A stretch of 64,000 nucleotides of DNA, from NCBI GenBank assembly GCA_019307815.1, contig JAFDIV010000002.1, forward strand, positions 62,001-126,000. Reading direction: 5' to 3'. The first letter of the stretch is position 1, and every line of letters starts with the position of its first letter. Below, piece by piece: positions 38,255 through 46,778 of the stretch. Made by a program: the position numbers and the translations under genes. The notes beneath the pieces are model-generated. The model was not told the DNA's origin. It was given only the letters and a program-made list of their open reading frames with translations, and did no database searches. The DNA is from Deltaproteobacteria bacterium (lineage in GTDB: Bacteria > Desulfobacterota > DSM-4660 > Desulfatiglandales > Desulfatiglandaceae).

Positions 38255-39895
38255 TTAGAGCACCTTGATCTTGTATACCTGGTTCGAGTCTGGATCGATT
38301 ACGTGTACACCACAGGCGATACAAGGATCAAATGAGTGAACAGTCCGTAGTATTTCCAGCGGGCGTTTGGGATCTGCAACAGGGGTTCCAATGAGGGACT
38401 CTTCCACTGGTCCGAGTTTGCCATTTTTGCATCGTGGGCAAAGGTTCCAAGTGGAAGGTACAACGAGCTGATAATTCTTTATCTTCTTGTTTTCAATTTG
38501 GATCCAATGGCCCAAGGAGCCTCTGGCCACGTCATTCAGGCCGCAGCCCATACCGCTATTAGGCATTTCCCAAGGCTCGTAAGTTTTGGTATTTCCCTTT
38601 TTGAGGTTGCTTACAAGCTCCATGGTCCATTTTTCCATAGCATTGCCTATGGCCACTGTCTCAATGCAGCGTGCTGCAGTCCTGCCAAGGGTGGAGAATA
38701 GGGCTGTAACAGGAATGCTCAACTTGCTCACGACGCTGTCCACGATTTCCTTAATCTCTTTCTTACCCCAGGCATATGCAACCAGTACCCTAGCCAGTGG
38801 CCCTACTTCGCATGGCTCGCCTTCATAGCGAGGTGCCTTGAACCAACTATATCTGCCAGTTGTGTCATAGTCTCCATGCTGTGGTTCTGTTTCACCCTGA
38901 TATGGATGCCTTGCCTCATCTCCTTTATACCAGGAATGGGCTACATGTTCTGTTACCTTACCAGGATCAGCCATTCGGACGCCCTTCAGGTTTCGTTTCA
39001 TGATTACGCCACGAGGCATAAAAAGGCTTTCGGGCTCCTTATCTGACTCTGGGAGGTCACCCCATGCCAAGAAGTTGGTTGTGCCACCAATCTTGCCCCA
39101 TTCTTTATAAAAGGAAGCTACTGCAAGGACATCTGGGAGGTAGACATTTTTGACAAAATCCTGGGTTTCTTTCCACAGATAAAGGAATTCTGCAATCCGG
39201 TCAGGATTCAGGTCGCCTACACAGGTAACTCCTCCCACTACAAAGCTCTGGAGATGGGGATTTTTGCCTCCAAAGATGGCATGCATTCTTGCAGCTTTAG
39301 CCTGTAGTCTAAGGGCTTCCAGGTAATGGGATACTGCCATCAGGTTGGCTTCAGGTGGCAACTGGTAAGCAGGGTGTCCCCAGTAGGCGTTGTTAAATGG
39401 ACCTAGCTGTCCGCTTTCCACAAAGGTTTTTATCCTTTGTTGAACGCTCTTAAAATAGGCTGTACCACCCCATGGAGCATTACTTACATTATCGGCTAAG
39501 GCCGCTGTCTTTTTGGGATCTGCCTTTAGGGCGCTGACCACATCCACCCAGTCCAAGGCATGAAGATGATAGAAGTGGACAATATGGTCATGCTGGAACT
39601 GGGCACCGTGAAGCATGTTTCTTATAATTCGTGCGTTATCAGGAATCTGAACTCCTACCGCGTTTTCCACTGCCCTCACCGAGGCCAGGTAATGCGTCAT
39701 CGTTCAGACGCCTCAGACCCGTTGGGTAATCAGTGGCGCGTCTCTTGGGTCACGCCCCCTGAGTATGATTTCAATCCCCCTGAACATCTGGCCGGAGCTC
39801 CAGGCATTGACTACCTTTCCTCCGGAGATTTCCACCTCTATTCTCAAATGACCCTCGATTCTGGTAATCGGATCTATGGTAATCTTTTTGGCCAT
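38255..39895 (-). CDS. hysA: Periplasmic [NiFe]-type hydrogenase large subunit with two in-frame UGA (Sec) codons, UxxU
   Basis: A 546-codon large subunit holding the bimetallic site for hydrogen oxidation. The start ATG at 39895 has AAGGAGAGGAG before it; TITRIEGHLR-type sequence (DPITRIEGHLRIE) follows. In all [NiFe] hydrogenases the N-terminal motif RxCGxC supplies two nickel-ligand cysteines. Here the same place reads RV-UGA-GV-UGA-T, with UGA at codons 61 (39713-39715) and 64 (39704-39706), and the family sequence continues without any shift (LASVRAVENA). This is best explained by two selenocysteines. The C-terminal pair is cysteine (SFDPCIACGVH), unlike classical [NiFeSe] enzymes that have Sec there. 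A 15-residue tail for the maturation protease is present. If the stops were real the enzyme would be dead, but the rest is fully conserved. The related symbol hysA is used by analogy. Confidence 0.85.
39670..39711 (-). promoter_or_regulatory. Tandem hairpins after the UGA codons (candidate SECIS)
   Basis: Read on the minus strand, GCGTC/GACGC pairs just after the first UGA with the second UGA in the loop (39694-39711). A second hairpin, CTGGCCTC/GAGGGCAG (39670-39688, one mismatch), has GGT as its apical loop and lies 15 nt after the second UGA. Bacterial SECIS elements sit directly downstream of UGA and show a G-rich apical loop, so the second is the stronger candidate. Confidence 0.5.
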
Positions 39896-39953
39896 TGCTC
39901 TCCTCTCCTTTCTACAAGATCAATTAGATTCAAGACCAGGTTATATGGTTGCT

Positions 39954-40901
39954 TTACTCACTTTGGACGAAAAACGGGCTCATCTTATCCCAAAAGTCGG
40001 GTTCACTACAGCCGATACAGGGATGTCCCGCTTCAATTGGGAAGCTGGTTCCATCATTAAACTTGGCGATGGGGCAATTATTATAAGTATCCGGCCCCTT
40101 GCATCCCATTTTATATAGACAATAACCCTGAGCGGCTTCTTCGGAGCCAAACTCTTCCACGAATTCATCATTTTCAAAGTGAGACCTTCTGGGACACTGA
40201 TCATGAATCGTTTTGCCATAGGCAAACAAGGGTCTGCCGAGCTCATCCAGCTCGGGCAACTTGCCCAAGAGGAGATAATTGACCACAGTCCCTACGAAAT
40301 TGATAGGATTTGGCGGGCAGCCGGGAATATTGACCGTTTTGATGCCCAAGGCCTCACCTACTCCCTTATACCCTCCAGGATTAGGCGCAGCCGCCTGTAC
40401 ACCACCATAGGAAGCACAGGTCCCTACACAGATCACAGCCGCGGCCTTAGGACACACTTCTTTGGCAATTTCCAAAAAGGTCTTGCCACCGATTTTCCCA
40501 TAGGCTCCGTTGTATTTGGTGGCAATAGCACCCTCAACCACGCAAATAAATTTGCCTTTATATTTCTTTACTGCCGACTGAAGAATTTCTTCTGCCTGGT
40601 GACCTGCTGCCGCCATAATGGTTTCGTGATATTCGGCTGAAATGATCTCTAAAAGCAGTTCGTCAATCCATGGGTACATAGTGCGCAAAAGGGCCTCAGA
40701 ACACCCTGTGCACTCGGCGAACTGCAGCCAAACTACGGGCGGCCGTTGTTTAGGTGCGGCAAAGACCTCAGCCACTTTGGGGATAAAGGAAGACGAAAGT
40801 CCCAAGGTGGCTGTAAGCATGCCGCAGTACTTCATAAAGTCCCTTCGTGAGACGCCCTTTTCCGATAACCTCTGGTAAAACTCCTTCTCCTCATAGCTCA
40901 T
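39954..40901 (-). CDS. hysB: Periplasmic hydrogenase small subunit
   Basis: A 315-residue electron-transfer subunit with a twin-arginine signal (SRRDFMKYCG, cleaved near residue 48). The proximal cluster ligands are in ECTGCSEALLRT, VGTCASYGGV and IPGCPPNP; distal and medial cluster ligands are in HDQCPRR, GYCLYKMGCKGP, NNCP and HPCIGCSEPDFWD. It is likely of the three-[4Fe-4S] group common in [NiFeSe] and related enzymes. It carries the large subunit through the Tat system and passes electrons to cytochrome c3. An AGGGAGGTG ribosome site is present. It is the first gene of the hydrogenase cluster. Confidence 0.94.
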   Translation of the reverse strand: MSYEEKEFYQRLSEKGVSRRDFMKYCGMLTATLGLSSSFIPKVAEVFAAPKQRPPVVWLQFAECTGCSEALLRTMYPWIDELLLEIISAEYHETIMAAAGHQAEEILQSAVKKYKGKFICVVEGAIATKYNGAYGKIGGKTFLEIAKEVCPKAAAVICVGTCASYGGVQAAAPNPGGYKGVGEALGIKTVNIPGCPPNPINFVGTVVNYLLLGKLPELDELGRPLFAYGKTIHDQCPRRSHFENDEFVEEFGSEEAAQGYCLYKMGCKGPDTYNNCPIAKFNDGTSFPIEAGHPCIGCSEPDFWDKMSPFFVQSE

Positions 40902-40957
40902 GCGGCACCTCCCTGATGCAGTTAGTTAGAACCTAGATAAACGCCTAAATTCGCTGA

Positions 40958-40986
40958 TAGATAAAAAAGTAAGGCCTTTTTGTCAA
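40958..40986 (-). promoter_or_regulatory. Promoter of the hydrogenase genes
   Basis: On the minus strand: TTGACA, a 17-bp spacer and TATCTA, about 57 bp before the small-subunit start. It diverges from the hdrC promoter only about 25 bp away, so the two operons may share control. Confidence 0.6.
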
Positions 40987-41009
40987 TATTTTTTTAAAAA
41001 AATTTTACC

Positions 41010-41036
41010 TTTACATTTAATGGGTATGGCTATAAT
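41010..41036 (+). promoter_or_regulatory. Promoter of the hdrCBA-mvhD-metVF operon
   Basis: TTTACA, a 15-bp spacer and a perfect TATAAT, about 30 bp before the hdrC start. Confidence 0.6.
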
Positions 41037-41043
41037 ATAGCCA
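41027..41043. promoter_or_regulatory. Palindromic operator overlapping the hdr promoter
   Basis: TGGCTAT-AAT-ATAGCCA is a perfect palindrome with 7-bp arms that covers the -10 element, a typical position for a repressor site. The regulator is unknown. Confidence 0.5.
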
Positions 41044-41067
41044 CAATATGACTACCAGGGGGCGGCT

Positions 41068-41634
41068 GTGGGTCCTCCAGACAAAGGCATGAAGGGAAAA
41101 TTCCATCCTGAACAAGAAGAACTGATAAAAATTCTAAAGGTTCCTGCCTGTTACCAATGCAAACGCTGCACCAACGGCTGTCCTGTGACCTTTGCTATGG
41201 ACCTCTATCCCGACCAGGTAATTAGACGTGTTGGGATGGGGCAGTTGGACAAGGTGCTTACTTGCAGAACCATCTGGATTTGTTCTTCGTGTGAGACATG
41301 CACTACTCGATGCCCAAATGAAGTGGACATAGCTGGAGTAATGGACTTTCTGAAGGAGCTTGCCATTGAGGCAGGCATTGAGCCCCCTGAGCCCAGGACC
41401 CTTGCCTTTCATGAAAGTTTCCTTAAGGAAATCCAGAAAAGAGGACGGGTTTTTGAAGGTGGCCTAATGCAGCGCTATATGCTCAAGAGCGGTGATCTGT
41501 TTGCCAAGCTTCGGGATGGCTCCATCTGGGATGACGTGAGCATGGGGATAAGACTTATGAAAAAGGGACGATTGCCATTGCTGCCTGAAAGGATAAAGGA
41601 TAGGAAGGAGATTCGGGAATTGATGCAGAAGTAG
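41068..41634 (+). CDS. hdrC: Heterodisulfide reductase subunit C
   Basis: A 188-residue iron-sulfur protein linking HdrA to HdrB. Two [4Fe-4S] motifs are seen: CYQCKRCTNGCPV near residue 29 and CSSCETCTTRCPN near residue 73. The GTG start at 41068 has AGGGGG before it; the in-frame ATG at 41089 is an alternative and would not affect the cluster motifs. The C-terminal part is helical, as usual for HdrC. It opens an operon that also encodes HdrB, HdrA, MvhD, MetV and MetF. Confidence 0.91.
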   Translation: MGPPDKGMKGKFHPEQEELIKILKVPACYQCKRCTNGCPVTFAMDLYPDQVIRRVGMGQLDKVLTCRTIWICSSCETCTTRCPNEVDIAGVMDFLKELAIEAGIEPPEPRTLAFHESFLKEIQKRGRVFEGGLMQRYMLKSGDLFAKLRDGSIWDDVSMGIRLMKKGRLPLLPERIKDRKEIRELMQK

Positions 41635-41716
41635 ATCCTAATATGTCTCTTTGAAGGCTGTTTTTGAGAGAGGCCTTTTATCCTGTGCGTTAAATGTGCC
41701 CTGTTTTTATTTAAAT

Positions 41717-42595
41717 ATGAACGAATTAATCAGAAAAGTCAGTTACTATCCAGGATGTTCACTTAGGGGGACAGCGAGGGACTATGCGGAATCAGTGGAG
41801 GCCGTTTGTCCCATGTTGGGTGTGGAGTTGGAGGAACTGGAAGATTGGAATTGTTGCGGTGCTACAGCAGCCCATAGCTTGAACAAACGAATTGCCATAA
41901 ACTTGGCGGGTAGGAATGTAAGGATTGCGGAAGAGATCGGGAAGGATATGGTGGTCCCTTGCCCCCTCTGTTTCAATAGGCTTAAGACAGCACAAAAGGA
42001 GCTGACCAGCGAGAGGAAAGGACTCTATGATGTGAAAATACAGGGAGGGAAAATTACCATATGGGATCTGGCCAGCTTCTTGGCCCAGGAAGAAATCCTG
42101 AAATTCATGGCCGAAAAGGTGATTCATCCTTTGAGCGGTTTAAGGGCTGTTTGTTACTATGGGTGCATGGCGAGCCGACCCCCTGCCATCACAGGAGAAA
42201 AACACTACGAAGATCCCACCAGTATGGATCGTATCCTTGAAAAATTGGGTGTGACAGTACTTCCCTGGTCACACAAGACAGACTGCTGTGGTGCAAGTCA
42301 TGTGGTGGCACGCCCCGATGTGGTTTCCATTTTGGTGGGGAGGCTTTTTAAGAAGTCCTTTGCCGCAGGGGCCAACTGTATTGTGGTGTCGTGTCAGATG
42401 TGCCATGCAAACCTGGATCTATATCAGGAAAGGATTATGGCTGAGCAAGGGCTTACAGGTAAGCTCCCTGTGCTCTATTTTACGGAGTTGATTGGTCTGG
42501 CCTTAGGACATAAGGATGCCAAAAAATGGCTAAAGATGCATTTTGTGGATCCCATTGGACTCATGGAGGAGTTTTGTAATCTTTCCTTGGCGTAA
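41717..42595 (+). CDS. hdrB: Heterodisulfide reductase subunit B
   Basis: About 292 residues from ATG 41717; an earlier in-frame TTG at 41651 is possible but without a ribosome site. Two CCG domains are present: NCCGATAAHSL with PCPLCFNRL, and DCCGASHVVARP with SCQMCHANL. In methanogens these bind a pair of noncubane [4Fe-4S] clusters that reduce the CoM-CoB heterodisulfide. Bacteria lack that substrate; in this operon the site may instead serve a different disulfide or only electron passage to the methylene-THF reductase partner. Confidence 0.9.
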   Translation: MNELIRKVSYYPGCSLRGTARDYAESVEAVCPMLGVELEELEDWNCCGATAAHSLNKRIAINLAGRNVRIAEEIGKDMVVPCPLCFNRLKTAQKELTSERKGLYDVKIQGGKITIWDLASFLAQEEILKFMAEKVIHPLSGLRAVCYYGCMASRPPAITGEKHYEDPTSMDRILEKLGVTVLPWSHKTDCCGASHVVARPDVVSILVGRLFKKSFAAGANCIVVSCQMCHANLDLYQERIMAEQGLTGKLPVLYFTELIGLALGHKDAKKWLKMHFVDPIGLMEEFCNLSLA

Positions 42596-42629
42596 GTAAC
42601 TTGAGACAACTGGGGCAATAAGGAAACTT

Positions 42630-45600
42630 ATGGCTGATCAAGTCCTAGAAAAAGTCGGGTCGGTCATGGTAATAGGTGGAGGCATTGCTGGGATGCAGGC
42701 CTCTTTGGATCTAGCCAATGCTGGCTTCAAGGTTTATTTGGTTGAACGAAGGCCGAGCATTGGGGGAATTATGCCCCAGTTGGACAAGACGTTTCCCACA
42801 AACGATTGCTCCACCTGCATTATCTCGCCCAAACTTATTGAGGTGGCCAAACATCCCAACATTGACATTATGGCCTATTCTGAACTGGTCAATGCAGATG
42901 GTAAGCCAGGTCGGTTTAAGGTGACGGTGAGGAAGAAGGCCAGGTATGTGAATGAAGAAAAATGCGTGGCATGCGGCGTTTGTGCATCAAAATGCCCCAA
43001 AAAGGTCCCAAATGAGTTTAATGAAGGGCTGAATCAGAGGAAGGCCATTTACTTGAGCTTTACCCAGGCCATCCCTTCTGTTTACACCATTGATACAGAG
43101 CATTGCATCTACTTTCAAAAGGGTAAGTGTAAGGCCTGTGAGAAGTTTTGTGAGAATTGGGCTATTGACTTTGGACAAAAAGATGAACTCCTTGAGTTGG
43201 AAACAGGGGCCATTATCTTGGCCACGGGTTTTGAGACCACAGACCCAACCATTCGACCAGAATACGGCTATGGGCGCTATCCCAATGTGATCACAAGTAT
43301 AGAATTTGAGCGCTTTCTATCAGCAGCGGGTCCCTTTGAGGGCCATATTCAGCGGCCCTCAGATGGGAAGGAGCCCGTAAAGATCGGGTGGATCCAATGT
43401 GTGGGATCCCGGGATGCCTCCAAGGGCAAGGACTACTGCTCCTATGCATGTTGCATGTATGCCACAAAGGAGGCAATCATTGCAAGGGAGCATGATTCCC
43501 GGATTCAGCCAACCATCTTCTATATCGATATACGGGCCCAGGGAAAGGGATTTGACCGCTATTACGAACGAGCAAGGACTGAGCATGGGGTCCGGTATAT
43601 AAGGAGCATGATATCCCGGATTACGGAAGATCCCTTAACCCATGACCTGGAGGTCCATTATCTGGATGAGGACGGCCAGTTCAAGGATGAAGTGTTTGAT
43701 CTCATGGTCCTGTCTGTGGGGTTTTCGCCCAGTGCGTATTCTCAAGAGGTTGCCAAGATACTTGGTATTTCTGTGGATGGATTTGGTTTCTGTGTAAACC
43801 GCCCATTAAACCTTGTCTCTACCAACCGCGAGGGGATCTATGTCTGTGGCGTGGCCCAGGCCCCCAAGGATATCCCTGATTCCGTAACTCAGGCCAGCGG
43901 TGCCTCGGCCGAGGCAATGGCCCTTTTGGGAGAGGTGCGTAACACCTTGATCTCCGAAGAGACATATCCTGATGAATTGCCTGTTTTGGGTGAAGAGCCA
44001 AGGATAGGTGTCTTTGTGTGTCACTGTGGGAACAACATTGCGGGTGTGGTAGATGTAGAGGCCGTAAGCCAGTATGCCCGGACTTTACCCCAGGTGGTGT
44101 TTGCCGATCATTTCCTCTTTACCTGCTCAAGCGACACGCAAAAGAGGATACAGGAGATTGTCCGTGAGCAGAAGCTGAATCGAGTGGTGATCGCCTCCTG
44201 TTCCCCGCGGACCCATGAACCCCTCTTTCAGGATACGGCCCGAAAGGCTGGATTAAACAAATACCTGGTCGAGATGGCCAACATCAGGGACCAGTGCTCC
44301 TGGGTGCACGCCGAGGACCCCATAAAGGCCACGGAAAAGGCCAAAGACCTCGTGCGAATGTCTGTGGCCCGAAGCGCATTACTTGAGCCCCTTTATGAAT
44401 TTCCATTCAAGGTCTCCCAAAGGGCCCTTGTCATTGGCGGGGGCATGGCAGGCATGACAGCTGCCCTGAATCTCTCAGCCCAAGGCTTTGAGGTGGTGCT
44501 GGTTGAAAAAGAGGCTGTCTTGGGCGGAAATGCCTTGAAACTCCATTATGGCCCCCGGGATGAGGATATCATGGCCTTGGTTCAGGAGGCTATCCGTTCT
44601 GTGGAGCAGGATTGTCGTATCACGGTATATACCAATGCCCAGGTGATGGAGACCTCCGGGCATGTGGGAAAATTTCAAACAAGGGTGATGACACCTGAGG
44701 GTGAAGAAGTAATATCCCATGGGGCCACGATCGTGGCCACAGGAGGGGCAGAATACCAGCCTGACCAATACCTTTATGGCCAGCATCCCCGTGTAATGAC
44801 CCAAAGGGATTTCCAGGCGAAGCTTGCGGAAGATCCTGGTTTTCCGGGGATGGGCAACATCGTCATGATGCAGTGTGTGGGTTCGCGGGACGAGGCCCAT
44901 CCCTATTGTAGCAGGATCTGCTGCACCCAGGCTGTCACAAATGCCCTCAGGGTCAAAAGGAGGTATCCAGAGGCGGAGGTGACCATCCTTTTCCGGGATA
45001 TGAGGACATTTGGACTCTATGAATTGCTTTACAAGGAGGCCAGGGAGGCTGGGGTTCAGTTTGTAAGATATGAACTGGGCCAGGGGCCCGAGGTTCGAGA
45101 AAAAGACGGGGGGCTGGAGGTGGAGGTATTTGACCAGAACCTCAAGGAGCAGATGAGCCTAAAAGCGGATTATATGGTCCTCAGCGTTGCCATCCGGCCC
45201 GAGGAGTCCAGCAAGGAACTTGCCACGTCCCTGAAGCTTCCTTTGGATCCTGATGGCTTCTTTTTGGAGGCCCATGTCAAGCTAAGGCCATTGGACTTTG
45301 CCAATGCCGGATATTTTCTGTGCGGCCTGGCCCATGGGCCCAAGTTTTTGGATGAGAGTATTGCCCAGGCCAAAGGTGCCGCATCCAGGGCCGCTGAGGT
45401 GCTTTCCAAGGAACAAATGATGGTGGAGGCCCAGGTGGCGGTGGTGGACAGGGAGAAATGTGTACTTTGTCTGACCTGTGTGCGTTCCTGTCCCTTTGGT
45501 GTGCCCAAGGTGGCCGAGGATGGCTTTATCCAGATAGACCCTGCTGAATGCCACGGATGTGGCATCTGTGCGAGCGCTTGCCCCCGCAAGCTCATCCAGG

Positions 45601-45650
45601 TACAGCATATGAAGGATGAACAGATCCTTGCCAAGGAGATGGCGTTGTGA
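42630..45650 (+). CDS. hdrA: Double-length HdrA flavoprotein
   Basis: A 1006-residue FAD and iron-sulfur protein, the bifurcating core of Hdr complexes. It is about 350 residues longer than methanogen HdrA because two HdrA-like halves are joined. The first half has GGGIAGMQASLDLANAG near residue 16, ferredoxin cysteines (CVACGVCASKCP) near 112 and CVGSRD near 257. The middle carries VFVCHCGNNIAG near 460 and SCSPRTHEP. The second half has GGGMAGMTAALNLSAQG near 603, CVGSRDEAHPYCSRICC near 748, and two C-terminal [4Fe-4S] motifs (CVLCLTCVRSCP, CHGCGICASACP). In some selenoprotein HdrA a Sec stands in the YxSRxCC position; here it is Cys. The mvhD start overlaps its stop by one base. Confidence 0.93.
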   Translation: MADQVLEKVGSVMVIGGGIAGMQASLDLANAGFKVYLVERRPSIGGIMPQLDKTFPTNDCSTCIISPKLIEVAKHPNIDIMAYSELVNADGKPGRFKVTVRKKARYVNEEKCVACGVCASKCPKKVPNEFNEGLNQRKAIYLSFTQAIPSVYTIDTEHCIYFQKGKCKACEKFCENWAIDFGQKDELLELETGAIILATGFETTDPTIRPEYGYGRYPNVITSIEFERFLSAAGPFEGHIQRPSDGKEPVKIGWIQCVGSRDASKGKDYCSYACCMYATKEAIIAREHDSRIQPTIFYIDIRAQGKGFDRYYERARTEHGVRYIRSMISRITEDPLTHDLEVHYLDEDGQFKDEVFDLMVLSVGFSPSAYSQEVAKILGISVDGFGFCVNRPLNLVSTNREGIYVCGVAQAPKDIPDSVTQASGASAEAMALLGEVRNTLISEETYPDELPVLGEEPRIGVFVCHCGNNIAGVVDVEAVSQYARTLPQVVFADHFLFTCSSDTQKRIQEIVREQKLNRVVIASCSPRTHEPLFQDTARKAGLNKYLVEMANIRDQCSWVHAEDPIKATEKAKDLVRMSVARSALLEPLYEFPFKVSQRALVIGGGMAGMTAALNLSAQGFEVVLVEKEAVLGGNALKLHYGPRDEDIMALVQEAIRSVEQDCRITVYTNAQVMETSGHVGKFQTRVMTPEGEEVISHGATIVATGGAEYQPDQYLYGQHPRVMTQRDFQAKLAEDPGFPGMGNIVMMQCVGSRDEAHPYCSRICCTQAVTNALRVKRRYPEAEVTILFRDMRTFGLYELLYKEAREAGVQFVRYELGQGPEVREKDGGLEVEVFDQNLKEQMSLKADYMVLSVAIRPEESSKELATSLKLPLDPDGFFLEAHVKLRPLDFANAGYFLCGLAHGPKFLDESIAQAKGAASRAAEVLSKEQMMVEAQVAVVDREKCVLCLTCVRSCPFGVPKVAEDGFIQIDPAECHGCGICASACPRKLIQVQHMKDEQILAKEMAL

Positions 45651-46129
45651 TGGGAGAGTTTGAGCCAAAAATTATCGCCATGGTTTGCACCTATTGTACC
45701 TATACGGCGGCTGATATGGCCGGGTCCATGCGGCTGCAATACCCGTCCAATGTTCGGATCGTCAAGTTGCCCTGCACAGGGAGAATCGATGTGATCCATA
45801 TTTTGAAGACCTTCCAGGCCGGAGCAGACGGCATCCTTGTGGGTGGATGAGAGGTTGGTGATTGTCATTTCCTGGAAGGAAATCTAAGGGCAAAAGAACG
45901 GGTAGAGCACGCCAAGGATCTTTTAGATGAGATTGGCATCGGTGGTGATAGGCTTGAGATGTACCATATTGGGGCCTCTGATGCCCCCCTTTGGGCAGAG
46001 AAAGTCAGGGAGATGACAGAGCGAATCAAGGCCCTGGGGCCCAATCCATTGAACGTGGTGAGACAGAATCGTTCAATATCGGAACCTGGAGATAAAGATG
46101 ATAGTAGCCAAGCGGAAACCCTTTCCTGA
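45650..46129 (+). CDS. mvhD: MvhD-like subunit with an in-frame UGA (selenocysteine)
   Basis: A 159-residue [2Fe-2S] protein that connects an electron donor to HdrA. An ordinary reading stops at UGA 45848-45850, after DGILVGG. Continuing in frame gives EVGDCHFLEGNLRAKERVEH, precisely the family sequence that follows GC in GCHPGDCHY-type motifs, so UGA (residue 67) stands for the conserved Cys and is very probably Sec. MvhD/VhuD selenoproteins are known in methanogens and in Deltaproteobacteria. The N-terminal CTYCTYTAADMAG motif is intact. The true stop is at 46127-46129. The C-terminal tail overlaps metV by 32 bases. Confidence 0.88.
45867..45883 (+). promoter_or_regulatory. Candidate SECIS hairpin in mvhD
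   Basis: ATTTCC/GGAAAT forms a 6-bp stem with loop TGGAA, starting 16 nt after the UGA at 45848. Position and a GG in the loop fit bacterial SECIS elements. Confidence 0.5.
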
Positions 46130-46778
46130 GATCATGGAGAGTTTGGAAGGCTATGACAAGGTTTTGATCCTCGGTTGCGGCACATGTGTGGCCGTGTGCC
46201 TTGCCGGAGGGGAAAAGGAGGTGGGGCTTCTTTCCTCTCAACTTGCCATTGCCTATGAGTTGAAGGAGAAATCCTTGGAGATTGGTGAGGCAACGGTTGA
46301 GAGACAATGTGATCGGGAGTTTTTGCAAGAGATTCGTCATCAGATAAAGGAATATCCTGTAATCCTGTCACTGGCATGTGGAGTAGGAGTTCAGTTCTTG
46401 GCCGAAGCATACCCTGACAAGATTGTGTTGCCGGGAGTGGATACTGCCTTTATCGGGTCTAATGATGATGTGGGGCTTTGGACCGAGCGGTGCAGGATGT
46501 GCAACCAGTGTTATTTGGCGTTAACAGGAGGAGTGTGTCCCGTTACCATGTGTCCAAAAGGTCTGCTCAACGGCCCATGCTCGGGGATGCGAAATGGTCG
46601 ATGCGAGGTGGGCCCGGACAGAACCTGTGCCTGGGTGTTGATTTACGAGCGGATGAAAGAAACAGGTCGTTTGGAGCGTGTCCAAACAGTGCTGCCTCCT
46701 CGCGACTATTCAAGGAGCACAACACCTGCTGTACTCACTCACAAGGCGTATAGAAGGAGATATTCGGCCAATGAGTAA
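46098..46778 (+). CDS. metV: Methylene-THF reductase accessory subunit MetV
   Basis: A 226-residue protein of the MTHFR_C (zinc-binding) family, the partner subunit of acetogen-type methylene-THF reductase. Cysteines likely to bind metal clusters are seen in GCGTCVAVCLAGG near residue 28, and in the C-terminal part (CRMCNQCYL, GVCPVTMCPKG, GPCSGMRNGRCEV). The start follows GGAG at 6 nt and lies inside the mvhD tail. MetV with MetF and an Hdr/MvhD module was described biochemically in Moorella thermoacetica as one complex; the gene order here suggests the same. Confidence 0.9.
   Translation: MIVAKRKPFPEIMESLEGYDKVLILGCGTCVAVCLAGGEKEVGLLSSQLAIAYELKEKSLEIGEATVERQCDREFLQEIRHQIKEYPVILSLACGVGVQFLAEAYPDKIVLPGVDTAFIGSNDDVGLWTERCRMCNQCYLALTGGVCPVTMCPKGLLNGPCSGMRNGRCEVGPDRTCAWVLIYERMKETGRLERVQTVLPPRDYSRSTTPAVLTHKAYRRRYSANE

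Noticed and set aside
38255-39895. Large-subunit gene as a pseudogene with two nonsense mutations
   Set aside because: Both UGAs fall exactly on the two metal-ligand cysteine codons, nothing else is damaged, the maturation and small-subunit genes are intact, and mvhD shows a similar UGA.
44860-44940. Additional selenocysteine in HdrA
   Set aside because: The YxSRxCC site that is Sec in some HdrA proteins is encoded by an ordinary Cys codon here and there is no in-frame UGA in the gene.
38255-46129. UGA read as tryptophan or another recoding across the genome
   Set aside because: Many intact genes in the window (for example the aminotransferase, hdrA and livH regions) end in TGA at the expected family length.
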